In this document: piece by piece, positions 35,601 to 50,600 of the stretch
Position numbering within the stretch: position 1 is the stretch's first letter
Layout of the letters: each line of letters begins with the position of its first letter
Source: Centropus unirufus
Lineage: Eukaryota; Chordata; Aves; Cuculiformes; Centropidae
NCBI GenBank assembly: GCA_013397695.1
Contig: VYZI01000012.1
Coordinates: 3,707,549 to 3,771,548, forward strand
Direction: 5' to 3'
Length of the DNA stretch: 64,000 nucleotides
Notes under the pieces: model-generated
The model's database searches: none
What the model saw: only the letters and a program-made list of their open reading frames with translations
What the model was told of the DNA's origin: nothing
Translations under genes and position numbers: made by a program

Positions 35601-38600
35601 CTCTCATTTCACCTAATGAAAATTTGTTTTTCTGAAACAAGAAACATCAACTAACCACCAGAAACTCAAACAACCTGATGCCTTCAACTCCTTCTCCTCA
35701 GTGATGTTGACAGGTCTCTTGCTCAGCAGGTAAGAAGCCCTCCCTGCCTTAATCCTTTTTTAGAGCAGCAGCAAGAGTGTGCTGAGCCAGGCCAGCCAGG
35801 TGCCCTGATTGTATTTCTGGTGTTTGGGGTTTCTCTTTTTTTTTTTTTTTTTTTTTATTTAAGAAAAATTGGGGGGTGGAGAGGAGGAGGCATAACCAGT
35901 TCTTTTTTCAAATCTAAGTTCTCCGTTCATATCTTCCCATCTCTGGCAGGTATTTCCCAAACTAGATGTCCTTTCCCATGCACCCCACTATTCCCTATAG
36001 GCATCTCCCAGTTAGGGGAGCAGAAAGACAAAGCACTCACAGTGTGTAATGGTCTATATCAAGGACAGTTAAATCACATAATATAATATTGTGGCTCACT
36101 GTGCCTGTTTTCCACACTTGAACAAAGAGAATTCTGATGTATGCTCGGGCAGGTGACCGGTTTGGACAGTGGTGCACTCGACTGCCCTGAGCAAGGCTGG
36201 CACATCAGCTGGAAAAAAGCTCTTGGGCTGGCAGCCCACAGGCTTTCCCTGACTGATACTCACTGGTTTGAAATCAATGGAAAAATGGTGACTTACTGGG
36301 CTGGCATACGCTTAGCAAGTTTCTTTAACCTTGCCTGGACATCCTGGTCTGACCCACAGCCCCCAGCCGCCCTGGACCTCTGCCACAGGACGGCCAGGGC
36401 GAGCTGCCCTGCCATCCCCCATCTCCTCTCCGGCTTCAGTTCCCCTGCTGGGTGATTTCATCTCGAGGCTGAATCCAGACTTGGGTTTGCAAAGGTTGAG
36501 ATTTTGTTTCTTCTTAATGGGAAGGGAACTCGTTCGTTTAATTATTTGTCTATGTTATTGGATTATTATCCGAAGAGCTAATTAGGAAATGAGGTAGTTG
36601 GGTCGTCTGTTTTCAGATCCTGGCACATGCGTGGGAGGAACAAACCACTGGGCTTCATTTCCTGAGAAAGTTTGGATTCAGAAAGGCTGAGAAATACCAG
36701 GATATCACATAATAGTGAAAGGATCCAGCCAGGTAAGTCCCATGAAGCAGAGGTGCCCTGGTAAGAAGGATGGTCCTCCCAGGATCCTGAACCATCCCCG
36801 AGGAGCCAACCAAGCTGCAGACAAAGCCAGCACAGCACCAACGAATCACAGCAGACCACAGCTTCTGCCTCAAGTAGTCCTGTCAGAGAAAACCCTAAGA
36901 AATTCAGACTGGAGACTGTCAAATGAATGGAGGCCTCACCCGTGGCAAAAGAAAAGTGCAATTAATATCTTCCAAGTGCCAATAGCGAGGACAACGAGGA
37001 GCCTCATCGTGGGCTATGCTATACAGGCCAGGAACACAGCCTTTTAAACATTGCCTTTTATTAGCCTTTTAAAGAAGAGCACTTCCCTCCTCTCAGCTGA
37101 GAATAGGCTTTTGAAGCAAATTCCTGACATCCTTCTTGTTCAGCTTTTATTTAGGTGTTACCAATAGAAAGGCCAAAACTTAAACGGGAAATGCATCGTG
37201 TAGGATGATCTGGCAGATTCCAATTATCAGCTTGGAAAAGGAGAGCTCATCTTCTCATTCAATATTAAAGGAAATTAAAATCAGAGCCAAGACATTAAGG
37301 GTACCTGGAGCCTTCAAGTCTAGCTCAACCTAGAAAGAAAACCAGATACACACCAAATTGGAAAAACGGGGAAGTCATCTATTTGGGTGGCAAATGAGTT
37401 CTTGCACACTTCAAGCAGGCCATGAGGAATCAGGAGTTGTACCCAACGCTGCCAGCCACAGACCTCCTTTTGTACCAGCCAGCGTGGTCACTGCTCACTT
37501 CTCCATGCTCTGAAGCACTGGTCCAGTAAACGGGAACCAAAAGTTAGCAAGTTATTTCTACTTTATTTCTAGTAATAGTTTCTAGTACTGCTCTTTGGTG
37601 GAGGAAATTATCTTCTCACAGACATTTCATGCTGCGTATGTCTGGATGATTTCCAGATGATCTAACAAACCTCTAATATTATTTCAAAGAAGAGAAAAGC
37701 AGCTGTTTGATATCACCTTGCTGCTAAAATTAACACTTCTAACCTTCAGTCATTTCCACAGGGCAGGTGGACCCGAACTAAAAAACTGCACTGTACACTA
37801 AGAAGAACAGAAAACCTGGATACAGGCACAAGAACCTAAAATAGGATTTACCATATCAGTGTCCTCTTCCTGGAAATTTGCTATTAATTCCTTCTTACGG
37901 CCATTCCTTTTCAACTACTGGCTTGGGCAAGTCTTTGCTTTTAGATCTGCTGGATGGCACGTCCCCCCTGTGCACAGGTCACCCAGCTAATCACCTTGTT
38001 CCTGGATGACTCCACAACCTCACGGATGCTGGCATTTGCCTGTCCATTTGGTTTTCTTAGCAGAAAATGTGGCCTTGTTATTCCAGTCATGCTGCTTTTT
38101 TCTTTTTTATTTCTCTCCTCCTTGCCATTCATCCCAAAGCAAAATATTGTGTGGGATTTGTTTGTTTGTTTTTCTTTTAAATCACCCTGAATAAGATTAA
38201 CTCCACTTGCATACCCTGCAACAGCTCTTCTCAACCCTCAGAGCCACAGAATGAAACTGGGAGAGCTGGAGGAATTTAAATTGTTCGTGCAGTTTATGGA
38301 AAAGAAAAACTTGCTCCTCAGCTGCTCGAGCACCTTGTGCCATTTGAAGCAGAATCACTGTCTGTCCGTCCTGCAGTTCCCGCACGATTACATAAACCGG
38401 TCATTGTTTCATTGACACAGTTTTCCCTTTCCATAGTGAATGCAAGAGAACTGGGTCAGCTCTTTTCACCATCCTGAAGAATATTGCCCCGAAGCCCTCT
38501 GGTCCCCTGTGCTGTCTCCAGCAGCAGGGCTACCACAGAGGCAGATGTCCCACTCTTAGCTCCAGCAAATGCCCATCCATTGCAGGGGGAGTTTTCCAGA

Positions 38601-41600
38601 GAAAACTGGGCACCAGCTCAGTGACGATCAAGGCTGTCACAGCTCCCGGGGGGCACCTCGGTGGGACCCAGGAGGTAGGATGGGGAAGCAGGACCATTCG
38701 TCCTCACCTGGGACACTGAGGCTCTGGAGCACACACTGCTGTAGGCAGCTCCCCACTTTCTAGGCTGGGACACACTGAACCAGGACAGTGGCACAACCTC
38801 CGTGCTGCTGAGTGCTGTGGGAACTGATAGCACAGGGGATTTTTGGTTGATCCTCAAAGAGCCTGACGCAGCCCCCCCCAGGGCCCTGATCCCTCTGCCC
38901 GCTGGGTGAGCAGCCAGGCACCTGGCCGGGCTGCAGCCGCTTGGCAAGGGCTCAGCAAGCTCTGGGCCAAGAGGAGGCGACAGGGATAGCCCCATTTTAG
39001 GCACTCATCAGCCTTTAGATCAGCCTAGATGTTGAGTCTATAGGTTTTCTCTATGGGTCTGCACCTCTGGAGTGAAACCCAGGACAGACATTCCTCCCCA
39101 GTCCTCCCAGAGCATGCACATGTGGGAGAACGTCGCACTGGCAGTAACAGGGAGCTGCTTTGTTTATTGTTCCCCCAAACGAGAGTAAAGGACAAGAGAT
39201 GGGCTGATGTAAGCCAGTAAGCATGCTGTTGGAGATTTGCTTTTAAGCATCTCGGGTTCTGCCTACACTTTCTAACAGAAAGGGATTGTGTGTCTTAACA
39301 AAGTTGAAATTAATCTTCCAAACAAAGTCAGCCTTCTTCCAGCAGCCCTCCCCAGCAGCACGCTTCAGCTGCCCTTCGCTGCCTGACCATTTTCAAGTTA
39401 ATGCCCTGATCTGAGATACAGCATCCCTTTTCCCATAAATGCTCAAATATAATGACTGCTAAGAAGCTGGATTTAACAGAAGTGGGAGACCTGGAAGAAG
39501 AAAAGAGCTGACAGGCTGGACAAAGGAAGTGCACATCAGGGTCCAGCAAAGCAAAGATCTGTCACTGCACAAGGGCCACAGCCCAAACACCTCTTGCATT
39601 GAGAACAGCACGCACGGTGTGTTTATGGATAACCATTCCAAAAAATACAAAGCCTCTTAAGCAGAGAAACCCGTTACCCTTCTTGTATTTTCTCGGTGCT
39701 ACTTTTGCCATCTACATGGAATTTAGGATCCCAAATCTCTGCAAAATGGGAGGGATGTAAGTGCCTGTGAGTGGTACAGGTACAACTGATACAGGTATCA
39801 GCTACACCTGATATCAGGTACACCTGATAGCTGGCAACCTCCTGCAGGGAAGTGTCCTCTGCCAACCTCCTCACCCCAACAGCCACCAAGGGTAGAGAGC
39901 ACCTCAGTGCCTGGTCCTTACCATCCTACTCTGTGGCCATGCGGCCTGATGGTCATCTGACACCTCCACACCCTATGACCACTCACAGCACAGGAAAGGC
40001 TAACTTCTGCCTCCCCTACCCCTGTGCCTCATAAGTGACTGAAAATGAAGTCCAGCAAGACACTAGAAAATAAATCCTCCATGCTCATCTCTTTTGACCC
40101 CTCATTGCACTTAGGCAAACAGGGGTTTGTTGATCATTCCAACATTCATCTGATGTAGGTAAATAATATATTTAATTTTAGAATTCAGAAGACTAATAAT
40201 GCAAATACAAATAAAGCAAGGCAGGGAGCAGGTATAATTCGAGACCCTTTCTACATCACTTTAAACCAGAAGATGCTTCTTTGTTTAGTGAAATGCCATC
40301 AGAGTAAAAATACTTCGTACCTCCAGTACAAATAACAGAGATGATTCAAATGGGACCATTTCCAATAACTCCGTGGTTGGTACATTGTGTATGCCATCTA
40401 TAAAATTATTCCCCCAGAGAACAACAGAAGAATAATCAATGTTATCTTTGCTCTGGTCAGCTCGTAACTGATCAAACTTTAAAGTTTGTATGCATGAGCT
40501 CAGCACTTCAGCCTTTGGTTTGCAAACAGCTTAAGTTTTAAATTTCTCATGCACAGAAAAGCCTGTTAAGGTCACCAGTGGCATTTTTTTTAGGTGATGG
40601 AAATATTTCCATTGTTAAGTTTTCACATAGTTCTGCTTAACAAAACCTTAGTATTTGGGCCAAATTTAAGTTGGCAAGCCTTCATCATACAGTGATGTGC
40701 ATTCGTTATTTTCCAGGCAATCCATCCAAATCTCTGGCTCGTTAAGTGCAGCAGGACTCATGCTCCGTATAATGCGAACAGGAGATAAGCTTGCACTTCG
40801 GCCAAGGCTGTTCAAGAATACAGTGGGTTGACCCGAGTGTGCAGGGGCAACTGCTTTGAGCTAAGCTTAGCACACGGCTCTTTCTGATCAGTAAAGCCCT
40901 AGGCGGAGGGAAGTATCTTTGTATCTCAGCCACTTCTTCATATACACATGCAGCAACTGGGCGAGTTCATGCTTACGTTCATTGTAAGTGTTAACAACCT
41001 CCGATTTTGACTATAAAACAAATCAGGCAGGTTTGGAGTGCAGTCCATAGGCACTCAAGGACCCATGTTTTTCAGTTTCTTCCTTTTAGCTGATAGATCT
41101 GGAAGCCAAAAGGTAGAAATGTAACACTTATAGCCTCATGCTCCTTTCTTTTCTTCAGGATTTCTTTGATGCAAACACTTGAGGAAGCAAAAGAGCATCT
41201 GTAAATCATCCACCAGTAGGAAGGAAGAGAGGAGCAGGCACAGGAAGCTTCAGCCGCACTCCTGGCATCCTCAGCATAAGCCATGCCAGAAAAATAGCTG
41301 AGGGGAGGAGGGAACATGTCTAAGGCCAGGCTAAAATACTCTGCACTCAGCCACCCCTCCAAAAAGCCTTTGGAGGTGTCAGGAAGCTGGGTGGGAAGCT
41401 CTACGCCCGACTGCTGGACTGTGAATACATCTTAGCAGCCTGCAGCACCCTGAGCTGGAAAGAGGCTGCTTATTTTGAAAACTCAAGCACTCCTGCACTG
41501 ACAGACCTAGAAGGTAAAAATGAAATAGGGCTTTTCTGTTCCTGGCAGGACATTTCAGCAAGCCCACAGCTTGCATGTATTAAAAATCTACCCCCAGTGA

Positions 41601-44600
41601 CAGGCAGCAACCTGAAGTTGCAGACTCCTCTGCAGCAATCAGAAGTCGCAGACTTTTCAAAAGACCACAAAGTATTTCATGTTTAAACCACATTCAGTTG
41701 TATCTGAGACTGAAATATCAATCTTCTGATCTGCAGCCTGCAAACTGAGACCTGCAGTTCAGTTGGAAATGGCTGTATTTCAACACGTTTTCCTTGCGAC
41801 TCCACTTCCACCTAAGCCTGATCTTGGTGCAAATGGGGCCAAACAATGGTCCCCATCTGATAAAAATTCATTCAATGGCCTTGCTAGATTGAGGGACTGA
41901 TGGCACTTTCGGGTGTGAAGCAGCGTGGCGGAGAGGCCTGTGAGCATCCAGGCTCGCCACCTTGGCCACCTGCAGCTGTGGCAGCACCAGCGGATTTACC
42001 CCGTGTCTTGGGTGAGCGGTGCAGGCAGCGCTGAGCTGGGGGTGTCTGCACTGTGCTGCAGCTCCAGCGGGAGGCCCTCTGCATCCAGAACAAGAACTGG
42101 GAGACAAATTCAGTCTGTTTTCCAATGCAAATGCCCTATTGTAATGATCCATAATTCAAATCATCTCTTTAGGAAAAAAAAAAAACAAAACAACAAAACA
42201 AGCCATGCAAACTCCTATTCAAAAGTGTCTCAGAACTTGGCATACACCCTTGGCTTTATACGGAAATTAGCACTCAGGCTTTTCATTCTTGGGCTGAATT
42301 TCAGTCTGATACCACCTACCTGGTGACTTGTGTTCGCGTGCCAAAATCCAGGGACCTCATTGACTGCAGCACTTCAATACAGCCCATGTACTAGGGAAAA
42401 CAGAGAGACAGAGGGAGAGGACTGTGTTAATATATAGCAGATAGGCAAGAGGAGGATCACAGAAGGAAACAAATGTGACTTTAGTCCACTAAGTATATGC
42501 AGAACCACAGTGATTTTAGTCCACTAAGTATATGCAGAACCACAGTCTAAATGGAAAATCAAATCAGCCATAGTAAAGCTGCTTCCTAAACAGATGTTGT
42601 TTTACTGAAAAGCATAGAGAAGAGCAATAAAGATACCAGTGGCTTCATCAATACAGCACAAAAAAAAAAGAGGTAAAGCACTCTGGGGACACAAAATCTA
42701 ATATTTCCTTTTTTTCCAGTTCCGCTTATTATCACTGATTGGCCTGTGGCACTAAGCTGGGAGGAATCTGTGAACACTGGAGGGAAATTCCCCTGGAGCA
42801 GAAGGGCTTTGGAAGCCCCATGAGAGCGATGCACTTAGAGCCCCCACACAGAAGCGCTTGATGTCCCCCATAGCAGCAGGAGGCATTACTAGGCAGGAGG
42901 AAAACCACTGGCTCCACGCTGCTGCACGTTGGATGACAAATAACCTCTGCAGAAGATGAAGGAGGCAGCGTTGCAATTCCAGCTCACAGCAACAGCTCTT
43001 AAGAGCCTGCACTATGAACTGACCTCCTTTAAATGAGAGGCCGACTTCCACTCTCCAGTTGCTTGGGGCAGAGCAAGGGGCTTTTTCATTATTCATTTGG
43101 GATTTGCCCACAGACTCCTTTGGTGTTACACACAAACCTGTGGAACATTTTCATCTCAATGAAGTGAACTAGGCTAAGTCTATCCTCTGAGTTTCTCTCT
43201 CCCAAAACAGATCTCACTAATTCTTTCAGCATTTCTGTTAATTTCCATCTCTCTGCCGTTGAAGCACTCCATCATCTCCGTTTCACAAGGGTGACGTCGG
43301 TCTGGGTCTCTCAGTTTCCATCCTCTCTTCCACAATGAATTCTCCTGGAAGGAAAAGGGCTTTCAGGAGCATCCCGCAGCGCTCCCGCAGTGCCCATGGG
43401 CTGCAGTGACAGCCTGTCCGTGGAGACCTCAGAGAGGCAGGATATTCTGAATGGACGGAGGAAGAACTTCCTGCTCTGTCCAGAGAAATGTATCGTATTT
43501 ACCTCTTCTGCTTCACTTGGCCTGTGAATCAATTTTTCCGCTGGGCCATTAGGAGGGGGGGAGGTGAGGGAGATGGATTTAGGTTTCTGTTTCAGCCTAG
43601 GAGATTTTCACAAATGAATGTGTGTGTTAAAAAGAGAATGTGCGTATGCAGTGAAGCAGAGATTCCACAACAATTGTATTATCCATATTTTGGTTTCTTT
43701 CCAGATAGCAATGTAACCCTTGGGAAAACTCCAGAATTAGGTCAGAACCCTGGAAGGACATCAATAAGAATTTGAAGGGTTAGCAGAACTGCTTCCCTAA
43801 TGAACATTTAATGACTTTGTAAAGGACTCTGAGAACTATCTTACTTGTTAAAGATATTCCTGCTTAACGGGAACAAAGCAAATGTGGAAAATACATCTAG
43901 AGCCTCAGCTTGTAGCACAGTGGGGACCTCTGATCCCAGAGAATAAGGTCAAGCATCCTGTCAGCTGGTTGGCTGCTCCTCTATCTTTGAGAAAAGGAAG
44001 ATTTAGAGGAGTAGGTGAGTCATATGCTGATAAGTGAGTCCCCATTGCATCCTGAACAGATGCGTGGGAAGCTACTCTAAGCAAAGATGAAAAATCAATA
44101 TTAGGTTTTTGCATAAGTGACCCTGAGTGAAGCTGAACTTATCAATGATTCACAAAAGACCTTTTTTTTTTTTCCTTTAAAAGCCTGAGGAGGGAAGTAC
44201 ATTAACATGGCACCTCCCTGCATCCCTCATTTATTTTAGCTGCCCTTGGTTATCTAAACCAAGCACAGCTGGTAACAGCTGAAGCCTCACATCTCAGTAG
44301 GACAGTACAGAGAACCAGAAGAGCCCTGGGCAGCAGGACGCTGCGGGACTGGGAGAAGGGAAGCTGGGGATACAAAGCTGGGGAGAAGCCCATAGAGCAC
44401 ATAAAAGGACAATAGGATACCAGAAGCCTATTCATGCAAACAAAAGACACTCTCTGAGGAATAAAAAATAACTAACAAATAAACAAGGAAATTATTAACA
44501 CCTCCATAGCTGAGTCCGGCAAGCAGTATGACCTGTGTACGAGAGAAAGGCAGGAGACTCCAGAGACTTCTCCTGCACCCGCACTCCAGGTGGTGCCTTG

Positions 44601-47600
44601 CTCCCCATCCTGCATACCCCAAACAGCAGCTCCCACAAAAATCTAGTGGGCTTGCCCCAGCCCAAACTATCCACCAGCTGGTTTTGTAACATGAAAATAG
44701 CAGTGCTGAAGGTTCAGAGGTGGCACCCAAAGAAGAGGGTTCGTGTTCCGAAGCCCCACAAAAGGAGCACGGCTCAGCTTCACTGAGCTGCTAAGGGCAA
44801 GCCAGAGGAAGCTGGACACAGGCACGAGGCTGCTGCATCCAGCCCTGAGGCAAGGAGCAAGGAGCAAGGAGCAAGGATAGATCCGCAGAATTCAGCTACC
44901 TACAGAAAAAGATGCCAACAACAAAACAAGCCAGGCACTAAAGACCTGACATCACCGATGAAAGCAGATGCTGAACCCTCTGATGTGCTGGCAGCAGGAT
45001 GGAGAGCTCTTGCTAGGATGAGCAACAGCTGAAGACAGGAGAGGGGGGAAAGGAGAGAGGGAGAGAGGGAGGACTTCCTGGCCCCTGCTGGGAAAGGAAC
45101 AGCTTATCTAATGGAGAAGTGTGCAGAGCTGTCCCCATTTCCCTGCGGAGGGCCAGGGAGAGCAATGGCACTGGAGGAGCTTCCTCGGTCAGCGTTTGAA
45201 TCCAGAGGGCAACCTGGGGCTGGCTGCTGCTCCCCCACGCCGCAGGGATGGTGGAGGGGAGAGGAGGGGGGTTCCTGAAGATGCACACATCTTTCCACAT
45301 CTGTTTCCAAGAGATGAGGAGAGTGACTGCAAACAGGATGAGGGACTGTGTGGGAGGAGATGTGAGGGTGCGAGGCAGGGCCCGTGGGAATAAGCCTTTC
45401 AGGCACCCTCTAATCCAGACCCACGTCTCATTTCATTCCCTGCCATAACGCAGTTAGAGGCTCCAGCTCCAGCTTGAATGACAGCCAGTGATTCACCCGC
45501 AGGAATGATACAGGGAGCAGCACATGGAGCTCCTAATTAAACAACACAGCTGCAGCCTTGAAATGTTACCTATTAGTTAACGGGCATTAATTCCCGTGTA
45601 ATGCCAAGAGCAGCTCCTACGGCCCCCAAGGCCGACTAACAAAGAATCCAAGGGACAGGGTTTGCTCACAGGGGCAGCCACATAACATGCAGCTGCTAAA
45701 CAGCCTCTGTCCAAACATCTGTGAGATTAGGTTCATTCCCTAAAAGCTCAACACAGGTGCCTGGGCAGAAACCTGCTACAAGCAGCAGTGCTGCGTGCAC
45801 GTGAGCACGGTGGGAAGCAGACTCCCATGTAACCATTTCTTTTCCCTGCACTGTTTTAAGAAGGTGCTTTTGAAGTGAAGGGAACGCATTTCTAAGCTCC
45901 TCACCATCCTCTTTCCTTGACAGCAAGGGTGCCCAGGGTGGGTGCTCCCTGGGGAGGGGCTGCAGCTCCGCCGGGCAGGACAGGAGCCTGCAGAGCAGCA
46001 GGGGAGTTTCATTCTGATTTGCTTGAATAGCTCACCTCTGGCTTGTGATGGATCAGGCCGGAAGGGAGACTAGGAAGAAGCAAGCAGCAGCCTCCAGCAC
46101 AGGACAGGATATTGGCACTGGAGTTATAAGGAAACAAGCCTTCACCTTTTACACCGAGAAAAACCAGCCTCTGCCTGGGCCAGCTGCGGTGCCACCTCCC
46201 TGGGGCTGGCAGCCAGCCAGGGGAACAGACCCCCACACCTCGATGTGAGATCCCCCTACTTTCACCTGGCAGGAAGGAGAAGTGCTGGCCTCCCTCCATG
46301 GCCCATGCCAGGGACGCACGGAAGGAGCACTGCACAGACCACTAGCTTTGGCGGGGAAGTTTTTTCAGCCCTTAACGCTGCCTGTGGTACCTTTGGGGTT
46401 GAAAAGCCACCGTGCCCGCTGGAAAGCAGAGCCCCCCACAGCCACCCTGGCAGAGGCCCTGTGTTCCTGACAGCTCACGGTGAGGTCTGTGCTGCCGACC
46501 AGCCAGACGGCTTGGCTCACCCTGTACCAGCCAGCAAAGCTTTGTGCAGCTGGGTCAGCGCGAGGCAACGCTGTCACAGTCACCGGTCAGGCCGCTGATT
46601 TGATCAGCTCATTCCTCAGCCTGAACTGCACTGGCCTCCTCCAGCAAACACCATTCCCTTCCAGAGACGAAAGCCAAGCCAGCAGAACTTGGTCTCCCAT
46701 CGCTCCCGAGAGGAGCAGAGAGGCAAAGGCACCCCATGCATCACTGCAGGCACGAGTACCCCCAGGGCTCATGGCAGAACAGGCTGGAAAACAGGCCGGA
46801 CCCCTTCATGGAACAAACGAAAGAACATCAAACACAAAACATCGCCCACTAGTGTTTTTTCAGCACTCGCCTAAGAACCTGCACTGTAATTCTCTGGGGA
46901 TGGCAAATGCCAGAGGACCTCACCTCTTGCGCTTGCCCTGCTCGCGTCTTCCTGGCAGCAGCAGTAGTGCAGACAGACAGAAGGACCTGTCCCACTCCTC
47001 CTTCCCATGCAGCGCAGCCTCTTCCCTAAGGGGCACCAAGTCGTGGCTTTTCGTGATTAAGGACAGCTTTTGATAAAAGGAAATTTCCCCAGGAAAGTCT
47101 GACCATTCAATTTGCGTGCTTTCAATTTTTAAATAAATTTTGAGAAAAACCCAGGGAAATGTTTGCAAACATACAAACACACATACATATTTTCTTCCTC
47201 TTTTTAATTTTGTGCTGAAAAACACTTTCTGTAGCACTGTAATCAGGCCAGGGCTCCAACAGAACTGGTTCAAAACTGCCCTGTCCCCAAGCTCCCGGCT
47301 GTAACAAAGCAAATGGCCTAAAAACACGCAGGATTCTGTTAAGAAGCAACATCCCCGAGAAGGACGTGGGCCTTGGAGGCAGTGCTGGAGCATGGCCCTG
47401 GGGGACAGAACACACACCCCGGGTGCTGCGGGGCTGCCACACACCCCATTCCCGCTAAGCCCAGCACGGAAAGTGCCGCTTCAGCACCCTACAGCCCCAA
47501 ACCCCCAGCTCACGGCTGCAGCTCTGAAGCCATGAATCACCAGAGCCCATCTCCTCCCTGCAGGAGCCCAGGCTCATGCCTGTAGTTATTTATTTATGAG

Positions 47601-50600
47601 AGGCAATGCAGGGCGCCAAGGCCAGAGCAGCTCTCGGGGTGCAGTGTTGGAGCGATGCACCCCAAGGAAGTGGCTGCACCTGAAACACCACAATCATTTC
47701 CCTGTCCTGAGCACAGGAGAGGCGCTGGGCTCCAGGGGCTGGCAAGGGGCTGCCACACAGAGACGGGGGGACGGGATCCCCAGGCTGACCTCTCACACCC
47801 TCCATGGAAAAAAGCGGGACAGGTGCCCACCTGCGCTCTTTTAGGATGGTCTTCACAGCATTCTGAGCTCATTGGCTTAATGAAGCTCCTTCTGCTCTAG
47901 AGACTAACAACTGATTAAATATATATATATATCAAACTGCGAGCAGAGGAACAACTTAGATATAGGTAAAACTTCAACATATCCATCTTTTATGACAACG
48001 GATGCTGCACATAATCTGTACCATATTATTTCACTCTAATGTTATTATACTTCAAAATAACTGGCCATACCATTTCTCTTCCATATTTTAGTTAAACAGC
48101 ACATTTATTTCCTAATCTGAACATCGTCTCTCAGACTCCCACGTCACTGACTCAGCCACAGAGCCTTACTCCATGTTAGATCCAGTGACACCATCCTGCC
48201 GGTTCTTGCTGGTCTCACAGGGGCCACTGGCGGAGAATGCCGCTAGGAGCCAGGTCTCATCCTCTTGCCCAGAAGCAGCCACATTCCTGGCACCCCCCAA
48301 GGAGCAAGAGCAAGGATGACAAGTGCTTCTTGGAATATTCCTCAGGCTCATCAGAGCCATAAAGAACACCAGCAGGTGATGGGAGGGCCATGGCCACTGT
48401 GGTCACCACAGACACCACCTCAGCTCCAGATGGGCAGCATTGTAGAAAGGCAAGGAACGGGTAGAACACGAACAAGGACAAGGTAAATATCCAGCTGGTA
48501 AATCCTACAGCAAACTGCACACAAAGCATGTTCTGAAAGATAACGCTGTGGGAATCAGAGCCATCTGGGCTACTACTAAAATATATATTTGGGCCCTTTG
48601 TTATTTGCACAAGTGTCTCAGGGGACCAGGTGCTCTTACAGGCTTTGGCTTCCTCACCACAGCCAGGTGACCATGACACAGGTGCCCTGCTACCACCAGC
48701 CAAACCCAGCTGCCCTGCCTGCCAGGGAGATGCGGCAAGACCACCGCTGCCTCTTCTTAAACCAACCCTAGGAAGTCAATTTGTGCCTCACTCCAGTCTG
48801 CTGGGGACAGCTTTTGCCCTAAGGCATTTCATTACTTCACCACATTATTGCCTTTCTAAAATAACTGCAGATCCTCTCCATCTAAGTGCTAAATCCTCTT
48901 CAGGCTGCAATTAAGCTTTTAAGGCCAAAGATCCCTGGCAGCAGCAGGCCCTCCAACATGGACTCAGCCTTTGCTCAAATGGTCTCTGGGGAGATCCCAA
49001 CGATCCCACGCCCTAACGAAGCACCAGAAGCTGCAGGAGGACCGCAGGTGTTTTATAATGCTACAGGAGAAGGGGTGAGGGCCAGACCATAAGGATTGGG
49101 AGGATTGGAGTAAGGTCTACGAGCAGCTCCCATGGCCACCCGGCCCCACTTTGCCTTTGGGTGAGACCATCCCACCACACCTCACCCCTTCCACACTGGA
49201 GCCCTGACTGCTTCCAAGCCTGCCTGAGGCTTCATTGTCAGCTCCTGGAGAAGCCTTGTGGTCCCTGGGGAAATGAGCTCCTTTTGCCCATGCTCTGATT
49301 CAGAGGGGCCAAAATCCCCAGGCTTCTTATTTACCAACCTGAGTGTTATTAAAGGGGTTGGCTGAGAAATACACCAAGAGTTCGGCCAGGAGACGTTTTG
49401 GCACACATCAACAATGTTCTTGCAGCTCTCCCGGGGGTGGATCCTGCAAACCCACAGCCACGGGAGCAACTGCAGCGGCAGGATGCAGGAGAGACCCAGG
49501 GTAACATCTCCCAGTTGAGCTGGGAGGCTCCTGCCAGCAACGCCCCTTCAGAGAGATTCCCCATGGAATGAGGTGCCTTCCAGGAAGACGAGCAGAAAAA
49601 ATACTGGAAATACCTGGGGAGCAGCAGGACGGGACAAGCCCTTTCCCTGCACAATCTTCCAGTCAAGCCTTCTTCTTGTTCTGCTTTCTTCTGTCTTTCT
49701 CGCTCATGTGCTCCACTGGTGGGTGACACCTCAGTGCCTCCACTCTCGGCCCTGGGCCACAACAGAAGCCGGGGAAAGTCCCCCTGGGCTTCACCATCCC
49801 CTCCTCACGCCAGAAATTGAATTCTTTAGACATGCCCCTGGCATTGGCATTTCAGTGTTCGAACCTCTATAGGTATGTGAAAGCCCTAATGACAAGCTCT
49901 GCGCACTGGGCTCTACTCACACCACAGCACAGGGGAGCACAGGTCCTGCTGGGCATCACACTCCATCTGCCAGCCCAGACCCATCCGCTGGGCTGCAAAA
50001 AAGTGCAGCATCTGGAATTACAGCGGCCCTTGCACTGTCATGACAAGTCACACCCTACAGGCTCAGGTTAGCACTGGAATTTAAAGAAAAGTAAACATGA
50101 AAGCACACAGACCAGCATGGTGAAAGAGCGTGTCCCCTCCCGTCCACCTGCTGCACCCTGAGTGAATGTCCCAGGGCCCCCTGCAGCTCCACTCACCACA
50201 ACATCCCATCACACCAGCTGTGCCACCATGGCTGGACTCCAGGCAGGAATTCCATTCCTGCTTAGGGAAAGGTGAACATGGCTATTTCCCCATGCTGCTC
50301 TTCTCCCCCCTGACTTGCCTGCCTTGCGGCTGCATTTGGAAACGGATTGATTGAATTTCTTGGCCTGGCACCTTTCTTTAGGTTTTTCTGCTTTTGGAAC
50401 ATCACAATTCTGCATGGCTTATAGGTTTTTTCACTCCTGTCCCTTTTTGATACCTCCTGCACACCAAACAGAGCTCACACACACTCTCACTCTCAGCACC
50501 TTGCCTGCAGCCCACCAGGAATAGATGCTAGCTCATAACTCCTTGTCCAGCTTGCTGCCAGGGCCCTCCTTGCATTCCAGGGACAGGCACCAGGGCTGCC

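Larger units (their letters stand above)
35368..42319 (-). other. SHC4: SHC4 intron between exons 3 and 2
   Basis: About 7 kb. It holds a T21 run at 35836-35856 and a degenerate repeat of CAGGTA/CACCTG motifs at 39774-39830. No coding exon, RNA gene or recognisable transposon was seen. Confidence 0.6.

Noticed and set aside
46480..47073. A 197-codon plus-strand open frame in SHC4 intron 1
   Set aside because: Composition and peptide look random; it overlaps open frames on the other strand in a locally GC-rich stretch.
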